NCBI RefSeq assembly: GCF_000149955.1
Contig: NC_030988.1
Coordinates: forward strand, 1,574,109-1,638,108
Direction of reading: 5' to 3'
DNA length: 64,000 bases
Source: Fusarium oxysporum f. sp. lycopersici 4287
Taxonomy: Eukaryota; Ascomycota; Sordariomycetes; Hypocreales; Nectriaceae
The notes under the pieces were generated by a model. That model made no database searches. It had not been told where the DNA came from and saw only the letters and a program-made list of their open reading frames with translations. Positions 36,357-45,939 of this stretch are shown here, one piece after another; positions within the stretch are counted from its first letter, which is position 1, and the number at the start of each line of letters is the position of its first letter. Made by a program: the position numbers and the translations under genes.

Positions 36357-37242
36357 GTAATGGGTCTTAACCAAATTCGATCTAGCGTGGTCGCTTGCTT
36401 CCACTCATTTAAATTCTCCTTTTCTCTCATCCACATTCTCTGTTTCTCTCTTCTCTACAAGCTCCTGCGAATGTAAGACAGTCAGGACACAAGCTCCTAC
36501 GGTTGTAGGACGGTCAGAGATACTTTTTATTTTATTTTTATGTTTTAGTCTTCTTTTTTGTTTAGTCTTCTTTTTTGTTTGTCTTTTTTTATTTATTTAT
36601 TATTTTTTTTTTTTATACCAGTAGGTCATGTCGTTTGTCCGTTATAGGACTCTTTGGACAAGTAAGCATTCTGTGTAAGCTCGATCAGTCCGTGTCGTAA
36701 AAACTACCGGCGCCGTGCTAGCTATGGCGGACAAATTTGACCGTGAGTTGGCTCATACCGTCCTAGATTGGCGGCGGCGGCAGCTTTAGTTCCTGGCCAA
36801 GCCTCTGCCGTTAGATAAACTCTTGATTGCCATAGTGATGATGAGGCCCGTATCGTCTGTAGTATAGGTGGGCAAACATCCAAAACGAAAAAGCGGCCAA
36901 TCTCGGCTTTCATAGGACTGTGGGTATGGACAAATGCGCCTGGTTCCTGAATGGGTGACACTCCGTCCGGTTTCGGCCCAAGACTACAACACATATGCGG
37001 TCGTTCTGTAGGACGGATCGGCGATTTTGGGACTGTGGGCGCCCACGTAAAATTCTGACAAAGGAACGGGCCAAATTGGGCTCGCCTTGGCCCATGCATC
37101 AACCAACTATGCATGAACCCCAAGTTTGAAAAGTTCAAAAATCGCCATCGACGGAGCATATCCTAGAGGCAGTTAGTGCCTTCCGTTCAAAACCGTACAA
37201 TCCAATTGCACTTGCGCTCGAGTCGACTTTGTCTTCGGATCT
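36357..37242 (+). repeat. Dispersed repeat block, copy A (about 0.9 kb)
   Basis: This segment aligns with 39854-41694 in the same orientation. Matching anchors in order: the start region with TTAAC...ATTCGATNTAGCG and ATTTAAAT; a tandem-repeat slot (here two units of about 31 bp with AAGCTCCTNCG and GTAAGACAGTCAGGACA at 36459-36520); a T-rich tract (36523-36616); GGACAAATTTGA; GCGGCCAATCTCGGCTTTCA; CACTCCGTCCGGTTTCG; GGCCAAATTGGGCTC; and the end GCGCTCGAGTC...GGATCTA. Identity looks like roughly 70-80 percent outside the tandem repeats. No protein function is evident in either copy. Confidence 0.75.
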
Positions 37243-38030
37243 ACGCACAACTGTGAGTGCCATGACACCATGCCATTACGCTGGCGGCTTGGTTTGACCG
37301 AAAGGGCACTAGTCACTAATGCATGCTTACATACGTTGCCTACTTTATCGTCCTCAGCTCCTCGAGCCCCTGTACTGGTGCGCGTGCTGTCACTCCGGGT
37401 AACTTACCTAGCTTAAGTCTGATTTGGACGATCTGCGCGGTCCGAGTATCGCTTCTTCAGCACCTTGCTTCGATCATGGTCGCTAGTCAGTGCCCATTTT
37501 AGCTTTCGCGTAGTTCACATGACATCCCGGGCTGTATGCATGCAATTCATTCAACTGAAGCACATCATGGGTCCGTCAAAGCATGAAAGTGGATAAATAA
37601 AACCAGAGAGCACAGACGCAGAGGCGAAGAGCGAGAAAAAGAGTAATAATGAAAATATAAAAATGCGGAGGGAAAAATGCGGAGGCTGGAAACCAGAATA
37701 AAATTTAGCATGTGGAGTCATTTCACAAGTTATTTTACGCGACACTATGAAACGAGATATCCATGCTTAATCTCCGAGCGACAAAATCCGCTTCGGCTGC
37801 GGTTGTTTTCCGCTTCTCCGATCAGTGGCAGCTCAAAAAAAAGAAAAACTGGATCTGGATCCTGTTTTCGCTACTCAGGTCGGGACTTTTACCCGCATCG
37901 CGACGGAACCTAGCGACATCCTAAAACAGTGACCCAACCAGAAAGACGGGAAAGTCGAAATAGAACGAGGCAAAATGGAATCTCTACTCCACAAAATGGT
38001 TGCCATGACAGTCATTGCTGCTGGCAACTA
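37243..38030. other. Stretch without a gene between repeat copies
   Basis: About 790 bases with no supported coding region; it includes an A-rich tract near 37590-37740. Nothing further recognised. Confidence 0.4.
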
Positions 38031-38124
38031 CGTTGAACTGTAGAAAATTCAGTGGCGCATCCGACTTGGCCATTTGACTGCAACGAAACTACAGGCTACC
38101 CTACACTAGCTAGTATCCAACAGC

Positions 38125-38823
38125 GGCAGAAATGTGCCAACTCTCCCCTGTAAAAATTCTTTCTTGGCACGCACTGTTAGTGCACTGTTAGGAGCGGGAT
38201 TTTCTACGGGCTACTCGGCCACACAATACTGCGGGGACGCCATCGGCTCCCTAACAGCAGTTTTCAGAGAAGGAATTTTGGAGAGTTCACCTTCTCTGAC
38301 AACACCTTTGTCGGATCTAATGGCGGCACCTCAGAACCAGAACGCCTTAGATATCGGAGGACGGTGCCCGTGGCATCGGTAGCGACATCCTCCCGATCAA
38401 CGACGCCGATTGCGATGGGTTTTTCCCCTTTGAAGGCAAGCCGCACCGCCGGCCTCTGATTCCTTCCCAAGGTTTTTCCCTGCCGCCACGACAGTCGACT
38501 ACGAGCTACAACTTGGTTACTGGAGATTGTGGACTGCGTCAGCAGATGTAGTGATGCGTGAGAGAATTCTGGTCGGTGGAAAAAGCTCGACAGTAGATTG
38601 CCCCCGAACCCGCTGACGGGTGACGGGCTTGAGAAATACAGCACCTTTTGTGCCATTGGTATGCTGGATGGTGAAGGAAGCGGGGTTTCCCTGTACCTAG
38701 CTAGCTCAGCACGTCTTTTGCTCCAGTAGGAGATCTGGCTTCGTTACAGCCACCCAGACGAAAAATATACAAACAAACAAACAAACAAACAAACAAACAA
38801 ACAAACAAAGGCAGAAATGTGCC
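38125..38823 (+). mobile_element. Tailed retroposon (SINE-like), 671 bp, with 14-bp target duplication
   Basis: The insert is 38139-38809, flanked by the identical 14-mer GGCAGAAATGTGCC at 38125-38138 and 38810-38823. It ends in about ten tandem CAAA units (38770-38809), so it has the two hallmarks of target-primed reverse transcription: a longer target duplication and a simple 3' tail. The same locus without the insert exists at 63.6 kb. Size and structure recall the Fusarium oxysporum SINE Foxy (about 670 bp), but I could not find clear Pol III A and B boxes, so identity is unconfirmed. A minus-strand frame at 38264-38656 lies wholly inside and is probably chance. Alternatives are a 5'-truncated LINE end. 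Confidence 0.85.
38770..38809 (+). repeat. (CAAA)n tail
   Basis: About ten uninterrupted copies of CAAA form the 3' end of the retroposon and abut the right target duplication. Confidence 0.9.
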
Positions 38824-39073
38824 GCCGCCAAGAGCTCAAGGGCCCAGCCACTAGATCGGCGATTAAGTTAAAACTCCGTTTTGGCAGTTGTTGTGCCACG
38901 TGACGTGGGTTCAATGCAGAGCAGACTTTGTCGATCGCAACTACCGATGTAACCTTAGCTCTAAGCTAACGGCACAAGGTGGGGGGCAAGCAAAATACGG
39001 AAGAACGGAAGGCCGAAATAGGAAGTTGAAGAACAAAATTGACAGCGGTATCGTAAAATCGAACCCATAACCA

Positions 39074-39853
39074 TAGCATGATGAGCAAAATCTTTGTAAT
39101 GGACGATACAGGGCGAAATTTGAATTGGAAAGCTTCCTATCCCCGAACCAGGCGGGTTTTTACCACGCGCATCATCGAAAAGGTATGGAAAATGGATTCA
39201 CAAAGTTAGTTACGGATGGGAAGGTATCGGATTGTTTTGAGTGGCATACGCTATTCTCCTGGTACAGTCAGTATATGAAAAAAAAAACGGTGTCTTGCAT
39301 AACACTTTTGCTTTAGCAACGAGACAGCCATAGCCAATCGCACTGTTACGCAAGGCTGTGACATCTCCTTGCACTCTTCTAAGTTATGATCTATCGTGGA
39401 GTATGGGTAGGAGCAAGTGATTTACGACCATGTCGAGTCTATTCGATCCCATGACTTGCGGTGGATACCCCGTTCATAATCAGCTTCATAACATGAAAAT
39501 GGCCTTTCCGGATAAGCTTGCAGCATTGATAGTCGCAGTGCGGCTTTTTGGAATAGTTCTTTAAGTTACGTTACATGTTATCGCCAGGCCTGATCTTTAC
39601 GGCCTGAAGAAACAAGACAATTGGGAAAGACGAGCTGTCGCCCGCATGCTATCGACTCCAAAATCGGCTTTTTTGATTGAGCTGGACAAGATGGGGCGAC
39701 AAGCCAGATAGTGCCCGGTTACTGGCTGTTGTGTTTGATCGGTGACATGATACTGAATGGCATCAAGAGTCAAAAGTCCAAAAAAGTGCAATATGATTAA
39801 AGTGGCTAGACGAGTAGAAGCGGCCAATTCTTGACGGCTTTTGTGCTGATCCC
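39074..39853. other. Stretch without a gene
   Basis: About 780 bases between the 350-bp repeat and repeat block B. Short frames only (for example 39125-39316). No motif recognised. Confidence 0.4.
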
Positions 39854-39960
39854 GTAATCGTCTTAACTAGATTCGATTTAGCGCCGTCACTTCTTTCTGC
39901 TTATTTAAATCACTTTCTTACCCGCAATCTTATTTTGTTTCTGGTTTTTCAGCTCATCGC

Positions 39961-40770
39961 AGGTGAGGATCGGTAGAGCAAATCTCCCACTCCCAGATGA
40001 ATGAGGTTCGGTAGAGTAGATCTCCCACTGAGAGGATCGGTAGAGCAATCTCCCACTTTGAGGTTCGGTAGAGGAAATCTCCCACTCAGAGGTTCGGTAG
40101 AGCCAGTCTCCCACTCCAAATAAATGAGGTTAGGTAGAGCCAGTCTCCCACTCAGAGGATCGGTAGAGTCAGTCTCTTACCCCCAATCTTATTTTGTTTC
40201 TGGTTTTTCAGTTCTTCGCAGGTGAGGATCGGTAGAGCAAATCTCCCACTCCAAAATGAATGAGGTTCGGTAGAGTAGATCTCCCACTGAGAGGATCGGT
40301 AGAGCAATCTCCCACTTTGAGGTTCGGTAGAGGAAATCTCCCACTCAGAGGTTCGGTAGAGCCAGTCTCCCACTCCAAATAAATGAGGTTAGGTAGAGCC
40401 AGTCTCCCACTCAAAGGACGGGTAGATTCAGTCTCCCACTCCAAATGGAATGGGTTTAGTTAGAGTCAACCTCCAAAATAAATGAGGTTAGGTAGAGTAA
40501 ATCTCCCACTCCAAAATGAATGAGGTTAGGTAGAGTCAATCTCCCACTCAGAGGATCGGTAGAGTCAGTCTCCCACTCAGAGGATCGGTAGAGTCAGTCT
40601 CCCACTCCAAAATGAATGAGGTTAGGTAGAGTCAATCTCCCACTGAGAGGTTCGGTAGAGCAATCTCCCACTCAGAGGATCGGTAGAGTCAGTCTCCCAC
40701 TCCAAAATGAATGAGGTTAGGTAGAGTCAATCTCCCACTCAGAGGTTCGGTAGAGTCAATCTCCCACTCT
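39961..40770 (+). repeat. Minisatellite with GGTAGAG...TCTCCCACT core
   Basis: Tandem units of two lengths, about 28 and 38 bp, share the core GGTAGAG, 3-4 variable bases, then TCTCCCACT. Around 26 units are visible. A higher-order period of 259 bp is present: the segment starting TTACCCGCAATCTTATTT at 39918 recurs almost unchanged at 40177, including non-repeat sequence CTGGTTTTTCAG. The repeated peptide-like frames on the minus strand are a by-product. Confidence 0.9.
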
Positions 40771-40809
40771 CCCTAAGTCGGCCAGATGCACAAAGCTGGC
40801 AGCATATTC

Positions 40810-40990
40810 AAATTCTCCCTTTTTTTTGTCCTTTGTTTTTTTGTTTTTCTTTTTTTGCATGTCTGTCTTGGTTTTGTCTTTTTTTGTCTCATTTCTTTTT
40901 GTCTCGTTTTTTTTTTTGTCTCGTTTTTTTTTTGTCTCGTTTTTTTTTTGTCTCGTTTTTTTTTTGTCTCCTTTTTTTTTGTCTCCTGTT
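40810..40990 (+). repeat. T-rich tract with GTCTCGTTTTTTTTT repeats
   Basis: Polypyrimidine stretch; at about 40889-40984 five copies of a roughly 17-bp unit (GTCTC followed by 9-11 T) occur in tandem. A T-rich tract lies at the same place in copy A. Confidence 0.8.
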
Positions 40991-41727
40991 TCATAGACAT
41001 AAGATGTATCCTCCGTAAATTAATCCAGGCCGTGCCGTAAGTCGATTGTAGATGCACTAGTAGGCGCCCCGTGTAGACTTGATCGCTTCGCGTCGTTGAA
41101 ACCCCTAGTGATATGCTTGCTTCGGCTGTGACGGACAAATTTGATCATAACCAGGCTCATACCGTGCCAAATTGGCCGCGGCGGCTTTTGGCTTTGGTCC
41201 AGTTTCGGCCGTTAGATGAAACCACTCCTGATTGCCACCGTGACAATAAGGCCTGTAGCGTCTGCTGTACATGTGGGTGAGCATCCAAAGCTGGACGCGG
41301 CCAATCTCGGCTTTCACAACAAGATTGTGAGCAGCCGAATATGTGCGATTTGGCGACGTTCTTGAACGCGTGGCACTCCGTCCGGTTTCGACCTGAATGC
41401 TCACATATTGTTTGCTATCCCGAGGATTGGCCATTAGACACGATGATTCTACAGGGCACATTGGCAATTTTAGGACGGCCATGGCTGCCCACGCTAGATT
41501 CTGACCAAGAGCGGCCAAATTGGGCTCCTTTTGCTATATGTCAAACTAGGTAACCATCCTGCACGTGAACACCAAGTTCCAACAGTCCAAAAATCGCCGT
41601 CATACGGCGTTTTCTGCAGGCGACCGGGGCCTGTCGTACAAAAACGTACAAAACGAGTCTATTTGCGCTCGAGTCAATTTTATCTTGGGATCTAACTCAT
41701 AGCTGCGAGCAATCGAGCCTTGACACA

Positions 41728-42333
41728 ATGAGCATCCATGACCTGGCGCAGACTCACTGCAATACTATGCAACATGCCACACAACAGCTTGAGCATCCAA
41801 GGCTCGATACTACCTCACCGCAGGAGGAACGGACTGCTCGTCCTGCCGTGCGACGCGCAAGGCGGGGTGCCAGGGGACGGGGTCCCGGCAAACGCCTCAG
41901 CATGAGAGATGCTTTCGTTGACGGAAGCACCCTGCTTCGAGAAGCGGCCAGGCTTGCGAGATTCGACGGCATGTCTCTAGACTTGTGCTTTTGGGACCCG
42001 GGCTGCTCGTCATGGGTTGGTGTGGAGCCTCGACCTTCTGGCGTGATAAGCCGCAGTATTAGAGAGGTACGTCTTGGTGGTGGCCGCTTTATCCAACACT
42101 ACCCGATAACTGACTATGTCCTAAAGTTCGAGGATGGGAGAGCGAGATTCCAAAAATCGTTGCGCTCTCTACATAATAGATTGGCCAAATACGTCGAAGA
42201 ATATGGTGTCCCTTGTCGGTTTAAATGTTTCGACCCTTTCGAGGAACAATGGCTTGTCACCATCAGGGCGCCTGCCTGCTGGCTCATGGATTCTCAGGAT
42301 TGGGAACGCGCAGTGGGTATAGACCTGAAGTAA
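41728..42333 (+). CDS. Hypothetical protein, 201 aa
   Basis: Open frame from ATG 41728. The first 60 residues are Arg/Gly/Pro-rich (RRARRGARGRGPGKRLSM) and low in complexity, which could bind nucleic acid (inference). The remainder is compact with many aromatic and charged residues (SLDLCFWDPGCSSW, FIQHYPITDYVLKFEDG, LHNRLAKYVEEYGVPCRF). I do not recognise a family. It starts 34 bases downstream of repeat block B, so it may be expressed from that block or be part of a mobile element. The absence of stops in 600 bases next to decayed DNA supports it moderately. Confidence 0.5.
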   Translation: MSIHDLAQTHCNTMQHATQQLEHPRLDTTSPQEERTARPAVRRARRGARGRGPGKRLSMRDAFVDGSTLLREAARLARFDGMSLDLCFWDPGCSSWVGVEPRPSGVISRSIREVRLGGGRFIQHYPITDYVLKFEDGRARFQKSLRSLHNRLAKYVEEYGVPCRFKCFDPFEEQWLVTIRAPACWLMDSQDWERAVGIDLK

Positions 42334-43204
42334 AACACCAAACCTCACAGCTGCTAACGAAGCCTGAATAGTGTGAAAGTCGCTTGCCCTATGAAGCAAG
42401 ATGGGAAGCGCGACGCGATCGGGAGGTGACCGACCCAATCTCGACTAGTTCTCAAGGTGTAACGAGGAAGGGAGAGAAGGAGGGAGAGAGAGGGGGAGAG
42501 AGGGAGGGAGAGCAGAAGGAGGAAACACCACTAATCTTGACGGGTGATTCGACGAGCAGATCTATGTGATGGTTCGGACACCTTTGAGTCTAGCTTTTAG
42601 ACTGTACCTACAACTGCGAATAACACATCTCACCAACACATGTAATTGGCCGACATCGTGTACAAACACCAATAAGCTGGTGCGTTGTCAACCAAAACAT
42701 ATTTTCGCATCTTCTTTACAGTAGAAGAACGAATATTGACAAGCAAGCAATCGTGATCCGAATGAATACTACATGTGTAGACGTACGGTAGAGACAGGGA
42801 GTATGAATACGATGTGACAACAGCCTTTCCTGTCTGTGTCAGGATCGAGAGCGTGTTTGGATCAATGCCCTTACCACAGAGATGTACCGCTCGATCGGGC
42901 TGCTGCGCATCCCTTCGTACCAAGACAACTTAACTCGGACGCATCTATGGACGGGGACCAACTTCTACGGGTGCTTGCCAGAGATACCCTGTTCTAAGAA
43001 TAACATAAATTTCGGCCAATTTTGTCTACACTCTTTCTTCCGATATTACGGGAGTCCTGTGGTCTTATGGCCTAAAGTATGCGAGAATAGTTCCTCTCGA
43101 TATCGATGACCGAGATCCAATTTTGAACAGCTTCAATAACCACCGTATATCTGGTTCGGCGTACGTGAATGGTGACGCGAGAGCTGTGCGTATAGGTGTA
43201 TAAG
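42334..43204. other. Intergenic with purine-rich microsatellite
   Basis: Contains a GGGAGA-rich polypurine run at about 42465-42522 and otherwise only short frames. The right part is presumably the promoter of the oxidoreductase gene. Confidence 0.45.
42465..42522 (+). repeat. Polypurine (GGGAGA)-type run
   Basis: Nearly uninterrupted G/A sequence with repeated GGGAGA and GAGAGG units; reads as a degenerate microsatellite. Confidence 0.7.
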
Positions 43205-43309
43205 ATGAAGTCAAGGCAACTCAATGGCATAAATTCGAATATAGGAAGAATAAGCCTATACAAGAACCACACGTCCATCTCACCTGTCGACAAACAAACG
43301 AACCAAGCC

Positions 43310-45127
43310 ATGCCATCGCTTGACCAAGAAGAGATGACGTGCGCCACAGGTTATCAAGACTTTGGTCATCACCAAGCGCCCAACCATCAACGAACATCAG
43401 TTATCAAATGCGACATTCTCATCATAGGTGCTGGCGCTGCCGGCTTAGCAGCGGCCGCCGCGGCGCATGATCCGGGGCTCAGAGTCATCCTCGCCGAGAA
43501 GGAAGATCACGTTGGCGGCACGACTTTCAGGTCCGGTGGCTGCATGTGAATGCCCGACAATTTTCTCATGAAGGAAACTGGTATCCAAGATAGCAAAGAA
43601 CAAGCCGCCCGCTACATCAATGCTGTGGCGAAACTTACATGCTCAAGTCTTGAGGAACAAGCCTTCCATGGGCGCCTACGTGATGAGCGTCTCGACGCAT
43701 TTTTGACGCAGGGACCCGAGATGATGAAATACTTCAGAGACCAAGGCTTCCGATGGATGGCCAAACCATCCCAGTTTCCAGACTATCACCCGCACATCGA
43801 AGGTGCGGTCCACCATGGTCGCACCTTGGACCCCGCGGTTTTTGATGCGGCAAGCCTAGGCCACTACCAGAAATACCTTCCAAAACCAGATGGCGCACCC
43901 GTGATCCCCCGATTCGAGGACTTTCGAGTCTTGACAAGGCTGCGTTCCTCGGGGCAGTGTCGTGCAGAAGTTTCGGCTCTTCCAAAGGGAATGTCGAGGC
44001 CTGTGTCAATGGGTAGATCGCTGATCGCTCAGCTCCTCAAGGTGTGCAAGGAACACGACAATGTGGAAATCTGGACTGGATGGGAGCTGAGTGAGCTCTT
44101 GCTATCTGGACGTGATGGTGGTGTAATAGGAGCAAGGGTTCAACGCAGAGGCAGCGACGAACTTATCGACATCCACGCATCGCTGGGTGTGATCTTAACC
44201 ACAGGAGGTTTCTCTCAGAACCAGGAGATGAGGGATGCATACCTAACGGGAACAGCCACGCGCGAAGCAACTTCAGGTATGCCGACCAAGGCGGAATGGA
44301 GCCTTGCATCTGACGGAGACGCCGGTATCGCGCTGCGAGCCGGCCAAAGGATCGGTGCTGGTAGCGCACAGCTCGGCCAAGTCTGGGGCATCCCCACCAT
44401 GGTCGATCCTAGGACAGGGAAAGTGACGGAGGCCATGTTTGCCATATCCAAGCCGTTCTCTATAGTAGTCGATGGCTGTGGCCGCCGCTTCTTCTCCGAG
44501 TCCCAGCCCTACGGTGAGGCCGTTAGGTCCATGTATGAGAGAGCGAATGAGGACGTAGAAGCGGCCACCTTCTGGCTTGTCTTTGATCGGAGATACAGAA
44601 GAAGATATCCCATTGGGAGCCTCAAGAGCACCTGGCAGATTGACCAGGCTGTCGAACAAGGCTTGCTCTTGCGCTCAGATACTATTGACGGCCTAGCTGA
44701 GCAGATGCATGTGCCGAGCCGCAATCTGCAGACGACGGTGGACGAGTGGAATGAAATGTGTGATCAAGGTCGAGATGGGTATTTTCATAGGGGCGAGGAC
44801 AAGTACCAGCAGTTCATCGGTGATCCAACTGTGGTACCGAACCCATGCATGGGCCCTGTCAAGGAAAGCCCCTTTTATGGCATCAGAATCTTTCCCGGTG
44901 ATGCTGGCACGAGAGGCGGTCCTCAGACTGACCAGTTCGCAAGAGTACTGAGGGCAGATGGGAGCGTGATCTCGGGTTTGTTTGCTGGAAGTAACGCATC
45001 AGTTGCGCTACTTGGAACTCAGGGCGCGGGAACGACACTCGCTCCTGCGATGACCGAGGGTTTTATCGCGGTTAAATATATGCAGCATCTAGCTCGTGGC
45101 AGCGGCGTAATCGTCGAGGATCGGTAA
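43310..45127 (+). pseudogene. FAD-dependent oxidoreductase (fumarate reductase / ketosteroid dehydrogenase type) with one in-frame TGA
   Basis: From ATG 43310 the frame runs 79 codons, meets TGA at 43547-43549, and continues in the same frame with ATG 43550 to 45127 (525 more codons). Residues about 27-60 form the Rossmann FAD motif (CDILIIGAGAAGLAAAAAA, then VILAEKEDHVGG and SGG). In relatives of the FAD_binding_2 family the motif after SGG is GxxWxPxN; here it is GCM, stop, MPDN, so the stop replaces the conserved Trp by one G-to-A change. The C-terminal motif GLFAGSNASVALLGTQGAGTT and TLAPAMTEGFIAVKY match the second FAD-contact region of the family. Enzymes of this class oxidise or reduce C-C bonds next to carbonyl groups; the substrate here is unknown. 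It may be a recent pseudogene, a sequencing error, or a read-through/re-initiation case. Other in-frame starts are at 43205. Confidence 0.85.
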
Positions 45128-45939
45128 AAAGAGGCAGTCCAAGAAAGTGTGTCTGGTGACATAGCCAACATCGCCTGTATGCTCTGCCGCAGCCGGTTCA
45201 GTTATAGCGATAGATAACACGAATGTACGAAGAGGAAGTGGCAGAATTTGATATCGGGTGTGAGGCGATACGGCCGTGTATATTACTCGGTAAATGAGTG
45301 AAGACTTGACCACAGGCCTTCTATCTGTACGACGTACTCCGCAACCTACGTCGTGATGGTTGCAGTTGTCCTTGTTGTATCCCATGGACGTGAAACCACC
45401 AAGGCACTCTTGATCAAACTCTGTCCACCCGAAACGCTTGCAGCTTTTTGCGTCACAATGACGGAAGGGGATTGTCATCGCTTACACGGCCGGTCTCATT
45501 ATTCTTGTTTAATACATGGTTTAGTCGCAGCCAACCCTTTTCCTCTTGAATGTGAACACTTGGCAGCGCGCCACACTAGGCCCCAAAATTCTCTACTTGG
45601 TAAAAGAAATTTGCGACATTTTTATATTTAATGGAACATTAATGGGAGTAGTTCGTACTCTAGCATTGTTATAAATATGTACATATCTTGAACAAGACAG
45701 CCGAGTCATGCAATGAATTCCTGTTACGTCGAAACTCAATATGCAGTCGAGGTACGCAACAATGAGTAGAGATGGTCCCAAATGCATGCCCTCGGCGAGA
45801 TCACAAATAACTGGGTTGAGCTCATCGGCAGTTTGAGCTTCTTATCTTGAAACATGCAAGTATCCATGTTTACAAGCAAGTCTGGACTTTTCATAAACTC
45901 ACGATAAACCGCCGTTCTATCGTCAATGACTGGTTTTAT
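45128..45939. other. Intergenic, no gene seen
   Basis: Between two convergent genes; frames are short and the sequence is AT-rich near 45600-45700. Nothing else supported. Confidence 0.45.

Larger units (their letters stand above)
38031..39073 (+). repeat. 350-bp dispersed sequence (left copy) interrupted by a retroposon
   Basis: Positions 38031-38138 and 38810-39073 together match 63392-63740 in reverse orientation, with about 80-85 percent identity and small indels. Shared anchors include CTACACTAGCTAGTATCCAA, GCCGCCAAGAGCTCAAGGGC and TGGGTTCAATGCAGAGCA. The right-hand copy is uninterrupted, so this copy received the insertion at 38139-38809. The repeat's own class is unknown; I found no terminal repeat or coding capacity. 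Confidence 0.8.
39854..41694 (+). repeat. Dispersed repeat block, copy B (about 1.8 kb)
   Basis: Same anchors and order as copy A at 36357-37242, in direct orientation and about 3.5 kb downstream. Copy B is longer because its tandem-repeat slot is expanded to about 0.8 kb (39961-40770) and its T-rich tract to about 190 bases (40810-40990). The conserved 3' part (41115-41694) matches 36720-37242. A 201-aa open frame begins 34 bases after its end, so the block may act as a leader or promoter, or both may belong to one element. Confidence 0.75.

Noticed and set aside
38264..38656. 130-aa minus-strand open frame
   Set aside because: It lies entirely inside the retroposon, antisense to its tail direction, and has no motif.
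40152..40444. Tryptophan/serine-rich minus-strand peptides with repeats
   Set aside because: They are translations of the minisatellite; all frames repeat equally and no start or flanking exon exists.
39961..40770. Regularly spaced repeats resembling a CRISPR array
   Set aside because: Units are contiguous with no unique spacers, lengths alternate between about 28 and 38 bp, and the genome is eukaryotic. It is a minisatellite.
36357..41694. Direct repeat blocks as LTRs of one retrotransposon
   Set aside because: The blocks differ twofold in length, are well diverged, lack TG...CA ends and target duplication, and the 2.6 kb between them holds no gag or pol sequence.
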